In this document: positions 20,316 to 29,017 of the stretch, in pieces | Layout: every line of letters starts with the position of its first letter | How positions within the stretch are numbered: position 1 is the first letter of the stretch | IMG/VR virus record: IMGVR_UViG_3300027777_000107 | Coordinates: 1-29,676 of that record | Direction: 5' to 3' (one strand) | DNA from: a virus | Length of the DNA: 29,676 nucleotides | Made by a program: the position numbers and the translations under genes | Notes under the pieces: model-generated | Databases searched by the model: none | What the model was told of the DNA's origin: nothing | The model's input: the letters and a program-made list of their open reading frames with translations, nothing else

Positions 20316-22490
20316 TTAAAGCACAACCCAACGGCTGCCGCTTGGTACTGTTACTGATTGACCGCTTGCAACTGTCATAGGCCCAACTGACATGGCACTA
20401 GACCCTGATGGAATGCTGTAGCTTGCGGCTACTGTGTTGGAATTTACGACTAGACCGTTACTAGCAACCGTTTGAGGCGAACTTAGATTGCCTGTTAGTG
20501 GGTTAAATGTAAGTTTTGTAGAAGATACGTTTGCGCTTGAAATAGAGCCTGTGGTGGCGCTTGTAAACGTCAGGTATCGGGTTGCGTTAGTAGTGGTGTC
20601 GTCTGTAATTGTCAGACCGCCTGTACTAGCTTGCCAAGTGGGTGCAGCAGCACCGTTGGATGTTAGGACATACCCTGCCGTTCCTGCGGCTGTAAACGCA
20701 TAAGCACTACCTGTACCGTAAGCCACGCCCCCATTGGTTGGGGTAGCGGTTCCGTTTGTGCCGCCACGGGCGATTGCAATGGTGTTTCCGTTCCATGTGG
20801 CTGAAGTGATAGAGCCAGGATAATCAAGGGTGTTGGTTGACCAAGATGTGTTTGCGGGGGTTTGGTCGTGTCTATCCCAAGAACCTGCGGCAGTTGCATT
20901 GGATAACAAAACAACCGTTACATAAGCGCCTGATGGCACAGAAACAATCAAAGTCCCTGAGTTGTTGTTGACCGTGATTGCGCCGCTACTTTGGTTGTTG
21001 TTAAACGAAAAAATAGTTCCGTTTGACAAAGTGGTAGCGTTCGGCAATTGAATCACCTGACCGCCTGACCCTGTGATCAAATAAACAGGGGTTGACGCAA
21101 CAGTTAGCGTGATTGTGGAACCTGATGCCGCAACACTTGTAAATCCATTGAAGTAAGCGTTTGCGGTAATGTTGTTGCTTGAATCCCGCAAAACCACGCT
21201 GTTTGCACCGCTGGACGTTGTAACGCCCGTGCCGCCATTGGCTACGTTTAGCGTTCCTGCCAGGGTAACGGCCCCTGTGGTGGCGCTCGATGGCGTAAAT
21301 CCCGTTGTTCCTGCGCTGAATGTGGTCACACCTGTAGACGGCGCATTTGCCCATGATGGCACACCCGCCGCTAAAGTCAGAATTTGCCCGTTAGTACCTG
21401 CCGCCAAAAACGTAGTTGCACTCGTTGCGCTTTGGTAAGGCAAAGAGCCTGCCGCACCGCCTGCAAGGTTTGTAGCGGTTGTGGCGCTGGTGGCGGTAGC
21501 TGCATTGCCACCAATAGACAATCCGCTTGCCGTGCCTGTTAACCCCGTTCCTGCGCCTGTAAATTGGGTGTTAGCGGTAATGGTTGTGCCTGTGATCGCT
21601 GCTGCTGTCGTAGCGCCTACAGTCGTGCCGTTAATCGTGCCGCCTGTAATTGCTACCGCATTGGCGTTTTGGGTAGACATAGTGCCAAGACCCGACACTT
21701 GTGTGTTTGCAATTGCAATGGCTGTATTGGTGACAGACGAAACCTGACCCGATGCATTTGTAACAAATACAGGCACGGATGAGGCAGAGCCATACGTTCC
21801 CGCAGTACCCACGGGCGTAATGCTGAACACATTTGCCGCTAAAGACAATCCTGTTCCAGCGCTGTAAGTAGTTGAAACGGCAAAAGAAGACCAATTAATA
21901 GCAGTAACGCCTAATGTGCCGCCAGGCTGTGCGGTGCTGTACCAAGCTGAACTTGCTTGACCACCGCTTAAAACAAACACAATTGCGCCAACGTATTCGT
22001 CCCATGTGTCAGCGCCTGGGCTTCTAGTCCACGCCCCTGCTGCCACCACATAAATGCCGTTGTTAGCCGCTGTGGATTGGTTTTTAACCAAAACCGTGTT
22101 ACCCGCCACCAAACTTACGGTGTCAATAGTCTGAAGACCTGACAACGTGATATTTGTGGTGGTTGCCGCATTGACAGGCTGTTTCCAGCTTAATCCTGCT
22201 GCGTAGTAATCCACATATTGCTTGTTGGCAATGTCTGTAGGGCCTGTAGGGGCTGCGGTCACCGTGCCTGACGTAAACGCACCTGTGGACGGGGTTGTTG
22301 CCCCTATGGTGGTGCTGTTTATCGTGCTGTTTGTGATATTTAACCCTGATTGATCGGGCGAAATATTGGCGTAAAACGGCGTTCCTGCGGGGCCAATCAG
22401 CGAAATTAACGCAAAGGTTGGCTCGGGTTGAAAATACCCTGAACAGGGACGATATTGGTCGTTTGGGGTGACCGCAGCATTATTGGACAT
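20316..22490 (-). CDS. long repetitive tail fibre
   Basis: 724 aa, very rich in Thr, Ser, Ala, Gly and Asn. The N-terminus (PRP-type CSGYFQPEPTFALISLIGPA) is likely the tail-attachment part. TGPTDIANKQYVDYYAAGLS, WKQPVNAATT, TIDTVSLVAGNTVLVKNQST and NNGIYVVAAGAWTRSPGADT form a conserved fibre domain near residues 80-190. The remainder is repeats of the NGTTVGATT, FTGAGTGLTG and NGGTGVTTSSG kind, and LPNATTLSNGTIFSFNNNQS near residue 480. It is the shaft-like fibre of the adsorption apparatus. Its repetitive nature makes in-frame length change likely between strains. Confidence 0.8.
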   Translation of the reverse strand: MSNNAAVTPNDQYRPCSGYFQPEPTFALISLIGPAGTPFYANISPDQSGLNITNSTINSTTIGATTPSTGAFTSGTVTAAPTGPTDIANKQYVDYYAAGLSWKQPVNAATTTNITLSGLQTIDTVSLVAGNTVLVKNQSTAANNGIYVVAAGAWTRSPGADTWDEYVGAIVFVLSGGQASSAWYSTAQPGGTLGVTAINWSSFAVSTTYSAGTGLSLAANVFSITPVGTAGTYGSASSVPVFVTNASGQVSSVTNTAIAIANTQVSGLGTMSTQNANAVAITGGTINGTTVGATTAAAITGTTITANTQFTGAGTGLTGTASGLSIGGNAATATSATTATNLAGGAAGSLPYQSATSATTFLAAGTNGQILTLAAGVPSWANAPSTGVTTFSAGTTGFTPSSATTGAVTLAGTLNVANGGTGVTTSSGANSVVLRDSSNNITANAYFNGFTSVAASGSTITLTVASTPVYLITGSGGQVIQLPNATTLSNGTIFSFNNNQSSGAITVNNNSGTLIVSVPSGAYVTVVLLSNATAAGSWDRHDQTPANTSWSTNTLDYPGSITSATWNGNTIAIARGGTNGTATPTNGGVAYGTGSAYAFTAAGTAGYVLTSNGAAAPTWQASTGGLTITDDTTTNATRYLTFTSATTGSISSANVSSTKLTFNPLTGNLSSPQTVASNGLVVNSNTVAASYSIPSGSSAMSVGPMTVASGQSVTVPSGSRWVVL

Positions 22491-22502
22491 GAAAGCCCCT
22501 TA

Positions 22503-22841
22503 TTAGTCAGCTTGGCAAGCCGTGATGTACAGAGTGTTTGTGCTTGAACTGATGGCCTTGATGTAAAACGGGGCTTTGGGAGCAGCAATCAGCAAGGGAA
22601 AAGTCATTGCAGCAGGCAAAATAAATGAACCGCTATTGCCTGTAGAGGCCACGGTTGGGGTGGTTACTGTGCTGGAGTTAGACAATTCCACGCCAGCAAC
22701 GCCTGAACCTGTGTTTAACAAAGAAACGTAATTGGTTTGGTCGTTTGTGGTGGCTTCAATCAGCAGGGCTGTGCTTGCTGAAGTTGTGAGATTGAGTGCA
22801 TAGGTGCGACCACTTGGGCGCATTACAGATGTGTTAACCAT
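22503..22841 (-). CDS. small virion protein at the head of the fibre operon
   Basis: 112 aa. The sequence MRPSGRTYALNLTTSASTAL, then IEATTNDQTNYVSLLNTGSG and FILPAAMTFPLLIAAPKAPF, is strand-rich with no signal peptide. Short proteins with this pattern accompany fibre or capsid genes in aquatic phages as I recall, and could be a decoration or fibre-base protein. It is the first gene after the terminator at 22874-22908. AAGAGGT (22855-22849) is its Shine-Dalgarno, and a perfect TATAAT lies just before it. Confidence 0.6.
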   Translation of the reverse strand: MVNTSVMRPSGRTYALNLTTSASTALLIEATTNDQTNYVSLLNTGSGVAGVELSNSSTVTTPTVASTGNSGSFILPAAMTFPLLIAAPKAPFYIKAISSSTNTLYITACQAD

Positions 22842-22848
22842 GATGTGT

Positions 22849-22866
22849 ACCTCTTATCAAATTATA
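22849..22866 (-). promoter_or_regulatory. candidate promoter -10 and Shine-Dalgarno for the fibre operon
   Basis: TATAAT (22866-22861, minus strand) is a perfect -10, directly followed by AAGAGGT (22855-22849), the ribosome site for the ATG at 22841. No good -35 lies 17 bp upstream, where the terminator T-tract and stem sit, so a phage activator or an alternative sigma might be needed. The leader would be only about 13 nt. Confidence 0.4.
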
Positions 22867-22873
22867 GGCTTGC

Positions 22874-22908
22874 AAAAAAGAAAAGCCATCCCTTTTGAGG
22901 ATGGCCTC
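22874..22908 (-). terminator. Rho-independent terminator after the coat operon
   Basis: On the minus strand GCCATCC... is read as a stem of 7 bp (22905-22899 with 22891-22885: GCCATCC / GGATGGC), a 7-nt loop, then TTTTCTTTTTT (22884-22874). It lies 21 bp downstream of the stop of the 140-aa virion protein gene and separates capsid genes from fibre and neck genes. It is the only clear intrinsic terminator in the late block. Confidence 0.85.
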
Positions 22909-22928
22909 TCCACTTAACTCATGCTTGT

Positions 22929-23351
22929 TTAGGGCAAGAAGTTCAGGTCGTAGCCGTAGATGAACACATCAGCGGTAGCTGCTGCGCCCTGTGCGGTGGT
23001 GTTGCGAATGTACAGATTGCCGCTTGTGATGGCATCAGTAGAAGTCGCGGCGGTCACAACAACAGTTGCTGAAGATGTGTTACCCGACAAAGCATAAGCA
23101 GATTTAACTGTTGTGCCTGTAGCGCCTGGGCCTGTATACACAGCCAATTGCGCTGTGGTCAAGCTGATAGATGCGTTGGTCACAATGATGCTTTGTACGC
23201 TGACATCGCCAGCAGCAAAGATTGGGGCCAATGTGTCTCCTACTGCATTCAAGTTCACGCCTTGGGCAGACGCAATCAAGCGCAGAGCCTGATTGGTTGC
23301 CAAATTCGTTGGGTGACTTGCTTGTGATGATGCTGGGCCTGGATTTGCCAT
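22929..23351 (-). CDS. virion protein following the coat gene
   Basis: 140 aa. It begins MANPGPASSQASHPTNLATN, then QALRLIASAQGVNLNAVGDT, followed by Ser/Thr/Val/Ala-rich beta segments and DVFIYGYDLNFLP at the end. Composition is like capsid decoration or fibre-base proteins. It sits directly after the coat gene (25 bp) and before the terminator, so it should be expressed at a similarly high level. A head-decoration role is plausible; no family is recognised. Confidence 0.6.
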   Translation of the reverse strand: MANPGPASSQASHPTNLATNQALRLIASAQGVNLNAVGDTLAPIFAAGDVSVQSIIVTNASISLTTAQLAVYTGPGATGTTVKSAYALSGNTSSATVVVTAATSTDAITSGNLYIRNTTAQGAAATADVFIYGYDLNFLP

Positions 23352-23376
23352 GATGTTTCTCCTAAAAAGTTAATGA

Positions 23377-24624
23377 TTAAGCTGCGACACGGCAGGCAAG
23401 TTCAGGGTACAGAGGCGCCCAACCATACAGAACGTCCACACGGGTAGGAATGGAGTCATTGTTGATGGTGTACTGACGCACAACACGCATGGACAAACCC
23501 AATTCCTTGTCGGAAGCACGGCCTGCGAATACCACGCCATCAGGCAATTCCAAGTCAGCGGTAGCCAAAGTGAAAGCATTTTTGTGCATCACGATGTTTT
23601 GTGGGCTGACAGTACCTGTGTTGTTGAACGGGGTCACTACAGCGGTGCTGCTGGTAGAAGCCAAGCTCACGTTTTGGAACTGACCTGCGGTAATCACGGC
23701 GGGGCTTACGGTCACAGAAGTAGTGCCTGAAGTTGCCACGGTTACGTTAGAAGTCACCACAAAGTTACGCAGCTTGTTAGAGCCATAGGCTTGACGATTT
23801 TGTGGGTTGACAGCAAAGATGCCAGCAATCTGAATCACGTCACCTTGCTTCAAGCCTGCGGTAGCAGTTGCAGCGGTCAATGCGATAGTAGAAGTAGAAG
23901 CCCATCCGCTAGTGATGAAGCCTGTACCTGTGGTGGTGTTGCAAGACAGAGTTGCGGTTGCATAAGAACCGAAAGTCTGCGAGATCACGTTCTGATCCAT
24001 AAACCAGTTCATGCCTGCTGAGTCACGACCCATCATGCCTTTTTGGTACTGCTTGCTGATAGCGTCAGACGGTACGAACAAACCTTTCAAGCTGTCCACG
24101 ATAGTGGCAGATGTAAAGGGTTCGATAACGCATGAACGGCGACCATCACGGGGTGCGCCCTCAGAATCCAAATACGCACCTGCGGTCAGGTAGGTAATCA
24201 GGCCTGTGGGGGGTGTACCTGCTGTACCCACGATGTTGGCGGTGTTGTTCTTAGCTGTAGTCAGACCGTCAAAGTCGATCTTGTTGGCAATAGCTGCCAC
24301 AGCAGGCTTCAGAACACGGTCACTAAACATATCCAAAGACAGAGCCAAATCTTGTGTAGTGAATTGGGTGTCAACGTGAAATTGTGTGGACAGGGTGACA
24401 GGCACGCTTGATTCGTAGAAATCTTCCACGTTCAATGCGGGGCCAGTAGTACCAATGAAACGACCAGGTTTACGGACGTTCAAGGTTGCGCCAATCTTTG
24501 CGCCGCTTACGGCAAATTGGTCGTCATAGTTACGGTCAACGTTATTAGAAAAGGTTAACTCGTTTTCCAAGACCATCAAGGCCTCGTTGGTGATCATGCT
24601 GATCGTTAGTAAATTGTTACTCAT
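23377..24624 (-). CDS. P22 gp5-like major coat protein
   Basis: 415 aa; the P22 coat is about 430. The N-terminus ITNEALMVLENELTFSNNVD, then YDDQFAVSGAKIGATLNVRK, is the hallmark of the P22 coat family, and FHVDTQFTTQDLALSLDMFS, VLKPAVAAIANKID and GRRSCVIEP follow in family order. Residues 240-310 contain a strand-rich segment (LKQGDVIQIAGIFAVNP) in the position of the P22 insertion domain. The end holds KELGLSMRVVRQYTINNDSI, PTRVDVLYGW. AAGGA 7 nt upstream of the ATG is a clear Shine-Dalgarno. The protein builds the icosahedral shell with the scaffold encoded just upstream. Confidence 0.92.
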   Translation of the reverse strand: MSNNLLTISMITNEALMVLENELTFSNNVDRNYDDQFAVSGAKIGATLNVRKPGRFIGTTGPALNVEDFYESSVPVTLSTQFHVDTQFTTQDLALSLDMFSDRVLKPAVAAIANKIDFDGLTTAKNNTANIVGTAGTPPTGLITYLTAGAYLDSEGAPRDGRRSCVIEPFTSATIVDSLKGLFVPSDAISKQYQKGMMGRDSAGMNWFMDQNVISQTFGSYATATLSCNTTTGTGFITSGWASTSTIALTAATATAGLKQGDVIQIAGIFAVNPQNRQAYGSNKLRNFVVTSNVTVATSGTTSVTVSPAVITAGQFQNVSLASTSSTAVVTPFNNTGTVSPQNIVMHKNAFTLATADLELPDGVVFAGRASDKELGLSMRVVRQYTINNDSIPTRVDVLYGWAPLYPELACRVAA

Positions 24625-24648
24625 TTCAAAATCCTTAAAAAAATAGGT

Positions 24649-25554
24649 TTAGCGAATCTTTCCAGCCAACCTAGCAGCTTTCCAAGCCTGATATGAGCCA
24701 TGAAACTGACCATCGCTAGTCAGGGCTACATCACGCCCGTTAGCCGCCGATTTGATTGGATTGATCGGCACGGGTGCTTTACTTTTACCGACAGCAGGCT
24801 TTGTCTGAGGCTCAGTCTTTTCGTACTGCGCTTCCAATTTCCCAATAGTTCTTAAGGCGGCAGTTAAGGTCATGCCTTGCAGTTTCTGAGCAAAGTCAGG
24901 ATTTTCGGCTAGGTGGTACAAGATGCGGGGGCCTACATCTGATTCAAAGATTGCATCACGCACTTCGTTACTTACGGTAACGTCTGCGCTAGAAACCATT
25001 GCCTCAAAGTCAGGCATTTCCGCTTTTGCTGCATTTACCCGTTGCGCCCAAGTATCTATTAACTTGGCGTGTTCGGATGCAGCTTTTGCCTGCGCTTCCT
25101 TAACCTTTTCTTCCTTCAACCTCTGATCAACCCGATAGTCCGTCAATGCTTTCGCATACTCGTACATATCGCTAAACTGCTCGGGCAGCGGCTCAGTTTC
25201 AGCGGCATCAGCTTTAGGCTGTGCTTTTGTCTCTAAATCCCGCAACCTTGCTTCCAAAGATTCCCTTGCTTCGCGTTCCCGCTGTGCTTCTGCCCTAGCT
25301 TCTTCACGTTGCTTGGTTATCTCAGAAAACCGTCTCTCCAACTTAGGATTTTGTTTTCTATCCTCTGTTGTCGTTGCTTCACTCTCCGCTTTCGGTTCAC
25401 TCTGTTCGGGCGTTTCTGTCGGCTCTGTAGGAGTATTCTCGACTACAGCCTCGGCAGGCGCTCTATCAGCTAAACCCATTTTTTTAGCATTGAACTCAGC
25501 TAAATTCTCACTTGTCACCAAATTGGCAGCAAGCCTTTCCGCTACTTCCGACAT
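24649..25554 (-). CDS. scaffolding protein
   Basis: 301 aa, highly charged, with about 100 residues of acidic, Glu/Pro/Thr-rich sequence at the N-terminus (VVENTPTEPTETPEQSEPKA), then long coiled-coil helices (REEARAEAQREREARESLEA and EEKVKEAQAKAAS). A basic C-terminal section follows (KLEAQYEKTEPQTKPAVGKS; end AWKAARLAGKIR), which in scaffolds contacts the coat. It lies between portal and coat genes, where P22-type phages encode the scaffold (P22 gp8 is 303 aa). GAGGT is 6 nt before the ATG. Confidence 0.85.
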   Translation of the reverse strand: MSEVAERLAANLVTSENLAEFNAKKMGLADRAPAEAVVENTPTEPTETPEQSEPKAESEATTTEDRKQNPKLERRFSEITKQREEARAEAQREREARESLEARLRDLETKAQPKADAAETEPLPEQFSDMYEYAKALTDYRVDQRLKEEKVKEAQAKAASEHAKLIDTWAQRVNAAKAEMPDFEAMVSSADVTVSNEVRDAIFESDVGPRILYHLAENPDFAQKLQGMTLTAALRTIGKLEAQYEKTEPQTKPAVGKSKAPVPINPIKSAANGRDVALTSDGQFHGSYQAWKAARLAGKIR

Positions 25555-25576
25555 TGAGTTACCTCAAAGAATTAAC

Positions 25577-25592
25577 CCCGTAAACCCACGGG
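25577..25592. other. intergenic stem-loop between portal and scaffold genes
   Basis: CCCGT (25577-25581) and ACGGG (25588-25592) form a 5-bp stem around a 6-nt loop in the 52-bp gap. No T-tract follows on the minus strand, so it is not an ordinary terminator; RNA processing or stability is possible. Confidence 0.3.
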
Positions 25593-25606
25593 TAGGTGAT
25601 TACATA

Positions 25607-27730
25607 TTACATTAAATTGGGCTGTTGCACAAATGGGCTTGCACCTTGACTTATGTCCTGTGCTGCGGCTTGGGCAAATGCAAACTGTTCTGCATTTAGG
25701 CGCTCAATCTCCGCAAGCAACTGGTCAGCAGGCATTCTTGCAATCAGCATTTTGACCAAAGCATCAATTTCGGTTTTGTTCTGTGAAGTAACAGAACGGG
25801 TGTTTTGGTCGTTAACCCGTACTTCTGCCATTGTCTCGGTGTTGTGCGCCCGTGCGGTTACATCCATTAGCTTGCGTTTAGTAGCGCCTTCTTCTTTAAT
25901 CTGCGCCACTTGCATACGGTTGTTAATCTCCAACCCTGCTGCCTGTAGCTGCTGCTGAAGTTCCTCAATAGCTTTTTGGGATTGAGCCAAACGCATTTGA
26001 ATTTCAGGCGGTATGTCTGATTTCTCATCAATCTGCGCCATTGGGTTCAAGGCAGCTAGGCGGTCTGCAATCACATCAGCGCCTGGGAAATCCATGTTTC
26101 TGAACACCAAGTCACCCGCAATATTGAATAGCTCTGCATTGCCTGCCAGCAGCGGCATCATGCTTTCCACGGCTTGCTGTCGTCTAGATTGGAAGCCTGG
26201 GCCTGTATCCATGACCACATCGTATTCGCCTACGGTCACATCATTCAGCACTTCACCAATGGCGCTTTGCTCATTGATAACTGTCATGTCAGGTTGACCA
26301 TCAGACCCAATGATTCGCATGACACGTTGGGTGTCGTAGATTTTGGGAATCAGGTCTAGGATGATTTTGCCCGTGTGCTTGATGGAACGGGTCATGTTGT
26401 CGTAGAAATGGAAGTTAGACAGGTCAACTTGGGCTTGCTGGCCCATTAGCGCCTTGCCTGAGATGTTCCCGCTTGGCAGTTGGTTGGGGTCTAAGATGCC
26501 CAACACCATTTGCAGGTCGGCAGAAATTGCACCTGCGGCTTCCATGATGCCTAAAGGTGGCGGCTCGGGCTGTAGTCGTTGTGGTACAGGCGCAGGGACA
26601 CCCTCGATGTCTTTTTGCTTGTAACGTAAGACAGGGCTGGATTTGATGTTAGCCAGCGCCCACTCATTTTCGTGACCCTCATCCTGACCTTCTGCAAGCA
26701 GCCATTTGGCCTTCGGTGCTAGTGCCACGCTTTCAGTCATAGAAGTGCGCCAAAAGTTGTACATCCGCTGTGGGTCTTTGGCAAACCGCACTAAACCGTA
26801 TTTCTTGCGCTTGTCGTCCACAATGACCTGTGCGCCGTAGCAAGGCACGATAGGAATGTATTTACCTGCCCAAGTTTTTTCTTCCAAGACTTCCATAGCG
26901 GTCATCTTGCACCACTTCACGGCCCTACGGTATGAGTCACGTTCGTCAATGACTTCTAGCCCTGCGGCCTCTACACGCTCAAAAAAACTCTCAGAATCAG
27001 CAAATGCGCTTGTGCCATCGCTTAGTAGGAAAAGCCTAGCCCGTTCACGTTCAACGTAAAAGTATTCGGCAATCCTGATGTCTTCTTTGGTAATCCAAGC
27101 GGCTGTGTCGTCACCTGTGCTGCGGGGTTGGAAGTTAGCCCCATCATCCGCATCGGGGTACATTTCCCTAAATATCTTTTTGTCCAGCACGGTAGTAATC
27201 AGGCATCGCTCTGCGTCTGAGCCATCAGGACGGATGCTGTTAGGGTCGAAATAGACGGTAAACGGGTTGTCGATAGCGTCAATGTAGATTTCTTGGTCAA
27301 AGCTGCTTTCGCTGACGTACTTATAGTTCACTCGCCAGTAGCCCCAACCCATCCTTACAGCGTAGTCAAAAGCGGTGTCGTAGGCTGTGTCGGCGTTTGA
27401 ATTGGTTTCAATGTGGCGGGTGATGCCTTCAATGACTTGGGCAACCTTGTAATCAGCTAGGTTATTCACAGGGTGAACCTTGATGCGGGGGCGCTGCATC
27501 CTTTGTTGGTTAGTCACTTGACGGATGTACGCATCAATCTTGTTGATGGTCAGGCATGGCCTAGCTTCTACGTTGCGGCTGTTCTGAATCTCAATAGGCC
27601 ATTGGTCGCCAGCGGCAAACTTAATGTCTTGCAGGGCTTCGGCACGGTTAGTAGAGTCAGCGTCATTCACCAAGCGCCAAAACTTCATGGCCTCGGCTAT
27701 TTTGTTGTTTGTAGGGTCTTGATATGCCAT
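25607..27730 (-). CDS. P22 gp1-like portal protein
   Basis: 707 aa; P22 gp1 is 725. N-terminal family features are FWRLVNDADSTNRAEALQDI, KFAAGDQWP and ARPCLTINKIDAYIRQVTNQ. Other segments include DNPFTVYFDPNSIRPDGSDA and GKYIPIVPCYGAQVIVDDKR, typical of P22-type portals, and GNISGKALMGQQAQ (about residue 425) near the crown. The last 150 residues are helical with many Gln and Ala, as in the P22 barrel. Twelve copies would form the DNA entry ring. AGGAG lies 6 nt upstream of the ATG. It sits after the terminase and before the scaffold, as expected. Confidence 0.93.
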   Translation of the reverse strand: MAYQDPTNNKIAEAMKFWRLVNDADSTNRAEALQDIKFAAGDQWPIEIQNSRNVEARPCLTINKIDAYIRQVTNQQRMQRPRIKVHPVNNLADYKVAQVIEGITRHIETNSNADTAYDTAFDYAVRMGWGYWRVNYKYVSESSFDQEIYIDAIDNPFTVYFDPNSIRPDGSDAERCLITTVLDKKIFREMYPDADDGANFQPRSTGDDTAAWITKEDIRIAEYFYVERERARLFLLSDGTSAFADSESFFERVEAAGLEVIDERDSYRRAVKWCKMTAMEVLEEKTWAGKYIPIVPCYGAQVIVDDKRKKYGLVRFAKDPQRMYNFWRTSMTESVALAPKAKWLLAEGQDEGHENEWALANIKSSPVLRYKQKDIEGVPAPVPQRLQPEPPPLGIMEAAGAISADLQMVLGILDPNQLPSGNISGKALMGQQAQVDLSNFHFYDNMTRSIKHTGKIILDLIPKIYDTQRVMRIIGSDGQPDMTVINEQSAIGEVLNDVTVGEYDVVMDTGPGFQSRRQQAVESMMPLLAGNAELFNIAGDLVFRNMDFPGADVIADRLAALNPMAQIDEKSDIPPEIQMRLAQSQKAIEELQQQLQAAGLEINNRMQVAQIKEEGATKRKLMDVTARAHNTETMAEVRVNDQNTRSVTSQNKTEIDALVKMLIARMPADQLLAEIERLNAEQFAFAQAAAQDISQGASPFVQQPNLM

Positions 27731-27742
27731 ATTTAACTCCTA

Positions 27743-29017
27743 TTAGCCCATCCATCCGACTGCCATATCAGTCCTAGCTCTAGGCTTGCGTTTTGGGGGT
27801 TCTTTAATCATAAGCGCAATGTATCTAAATGCGTCAGCCCCGTGTGAGTAATGATCGTGCCGTGGGCTTCTGCTGAATTGCTTGGTGTCGGGGTCAACGT
27901 CATAACGGTAATGCCGTAAGCAGGTAATGCCGTCTGCAGCGTGTTCACGGTCAAACCAACAGGTCGGGAAGATTGTCCTGGCTGCGTTGATAGAGTCCAC
28001 GATGGGCACTCTAGGCAGAATTTGGGTTTTATAACCTGCACTTCTAACAATGTCGTCAATGCTGCGCCCTGCCGCCGCTAGGGTTTTGTTTTCAGCGTCA
28101 TGGGGCAACCAAATGGTGTCATAAACATAGCCAAAGGTTTGCATGGTGGCTAGGTAGTAGCTCATGGTCTGCTGACTGCCCTCTAAGTAGCGAATCAGGC
28201 GTGTTTCCATGCCCACAAACTGCAGAAACCATATTGCCGTGCTATCAGACCATCCAAGGTCAAAAACAGCGTGTACAGGCTTGGTAGCGTCATAAGGCAC
28301 TCTAGTAATGCGCCCATCCTTTTCTGCGGCTTGCATTTCTTTGGCAAAAATAGCCCCATCTACGGTTTGGCGGCATAGACCTTCCCACACCTGGTTGTAG
28401 GCTTCTTCGTCCCTTTGTTTAAGGGCATCTTTTTCCATCCGCAGGGTGTCGGGAAACCACGGGTTGTCGTACCAATTCACCCGCATGGTGATGCAGTCTT
28501 CAGGGGGATTGGCTACAAACCTTTGGTAGGTTTCATCCGTTTCTAGCTCGGGATTAAAGCTCACCCATATCTCTGAGCCTGTTTTACGGATGGTGGGGAT
28601 TAGGATGTTCCAGCTTAAGCGGCTGACGGTTTGGGCTTCTTCCACCCAACAGATGTCTATGCCTTCGTAGGATTTGACGTTGGCTACATTGTTCTTTAGG
28701 CCGACAAACGCAAACTCTGTTCCGTTCTTGCCTCTAATGCTGGCTTGGGTGATTTCGTAGAAGTTCAGCAATCCTAGGCTTTCGATTTGGTCGCACAGCA
28801 GCTTGTGTACCGAATCTCTCATAGAAGTCATAAACTCACGGGCGCACAGAATGCGGATTGGGTTTTTTGCTCCTAGGATGAGTAACGCCCTTGCTATGCC
28901 CCAACTCTTTGCTCCACCCCTGCCGCCATGTAAGACTTTGTAACGGCTTTTCTTAAACAAGCCCTCTAGCTTGATGGGGAATTCTGCATTGGCTATTGCA
29001 GATTGAATTTCATTCAT
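27743..29017 (-). CDS. terL: terminase large subunit, PBSX type
   Basis: 424 aa. The Walker A is HGGRGGAKSWG (30-40), Walker B IDICWVEEAQ (120-129) with the catalytic Glu pair, and the coupling motif SFNP (153-156). The nuclease domain has VFDLGWSDSTA (D253), LPHDAENKT (about 305-312) and SHGADAFRY (D395), the three acidic sites of the RNase-H-like terminase nuclease. This is the Terminase_3/PBSX class, usually found with cos or headful packaging of various types. It powers DNA packaging through the portal encoded 12 bp downstream. Its ATG overlaps the stop of the putative small subunit by 4 bp (29014-29017). Confidence 0.95.
   Translation of the reverse strand: MNEIQSAIANAEFPIKLEGLFKKSRYKVLHGGRGGAKSWGIARALLILGAKNPIRILCAREFMTSMRDSVHKLLCDQIESLGLLNFYEITQASIRGKNGTEFAFVGLKNNVANVKSYEGIDICWVEEAQTVSRLSWNILIPTIRKTGSEIWVSFNPELETDETYQRFVANPPEDCITMRVNWYDNPWFPDTLRMEKDALKQRDEEAYNQVWEGLCRQTVDGAIFAKEMQAAEKDGRITRVPYDATKPVHAVFDLGWSDSTAIWFLQFVGMETRLIRYLEGSQQTMSYYLATMQTFGYVYDTIWLPHDAENKTLAAAGRSIDDIVRSAGYKTQILPRVPIVDSINAARTIFPTCWFDREHAADGITCLRHYRYDVDPDTKQFSRSPRHDHYSHGADAFRYIALMIKEPPKRKPRARTDMAVGWMG

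Noticed and set aside
20316-22490. Possible CRISPR or tandem DNA repeat array
   Set aside because: The repetitiveness is of short, imperfect protein motifs in a fibre gene. There are no identical direct repeats with regular unique spacers.
24625-24648. T-rich run between scaffold and coat genes as a terminator
   Set aside because: On the minus strand seven T follow the scaffold stop but no GC stem precedes them, and AAGGA just after is the coat Shine-Dalgarno.
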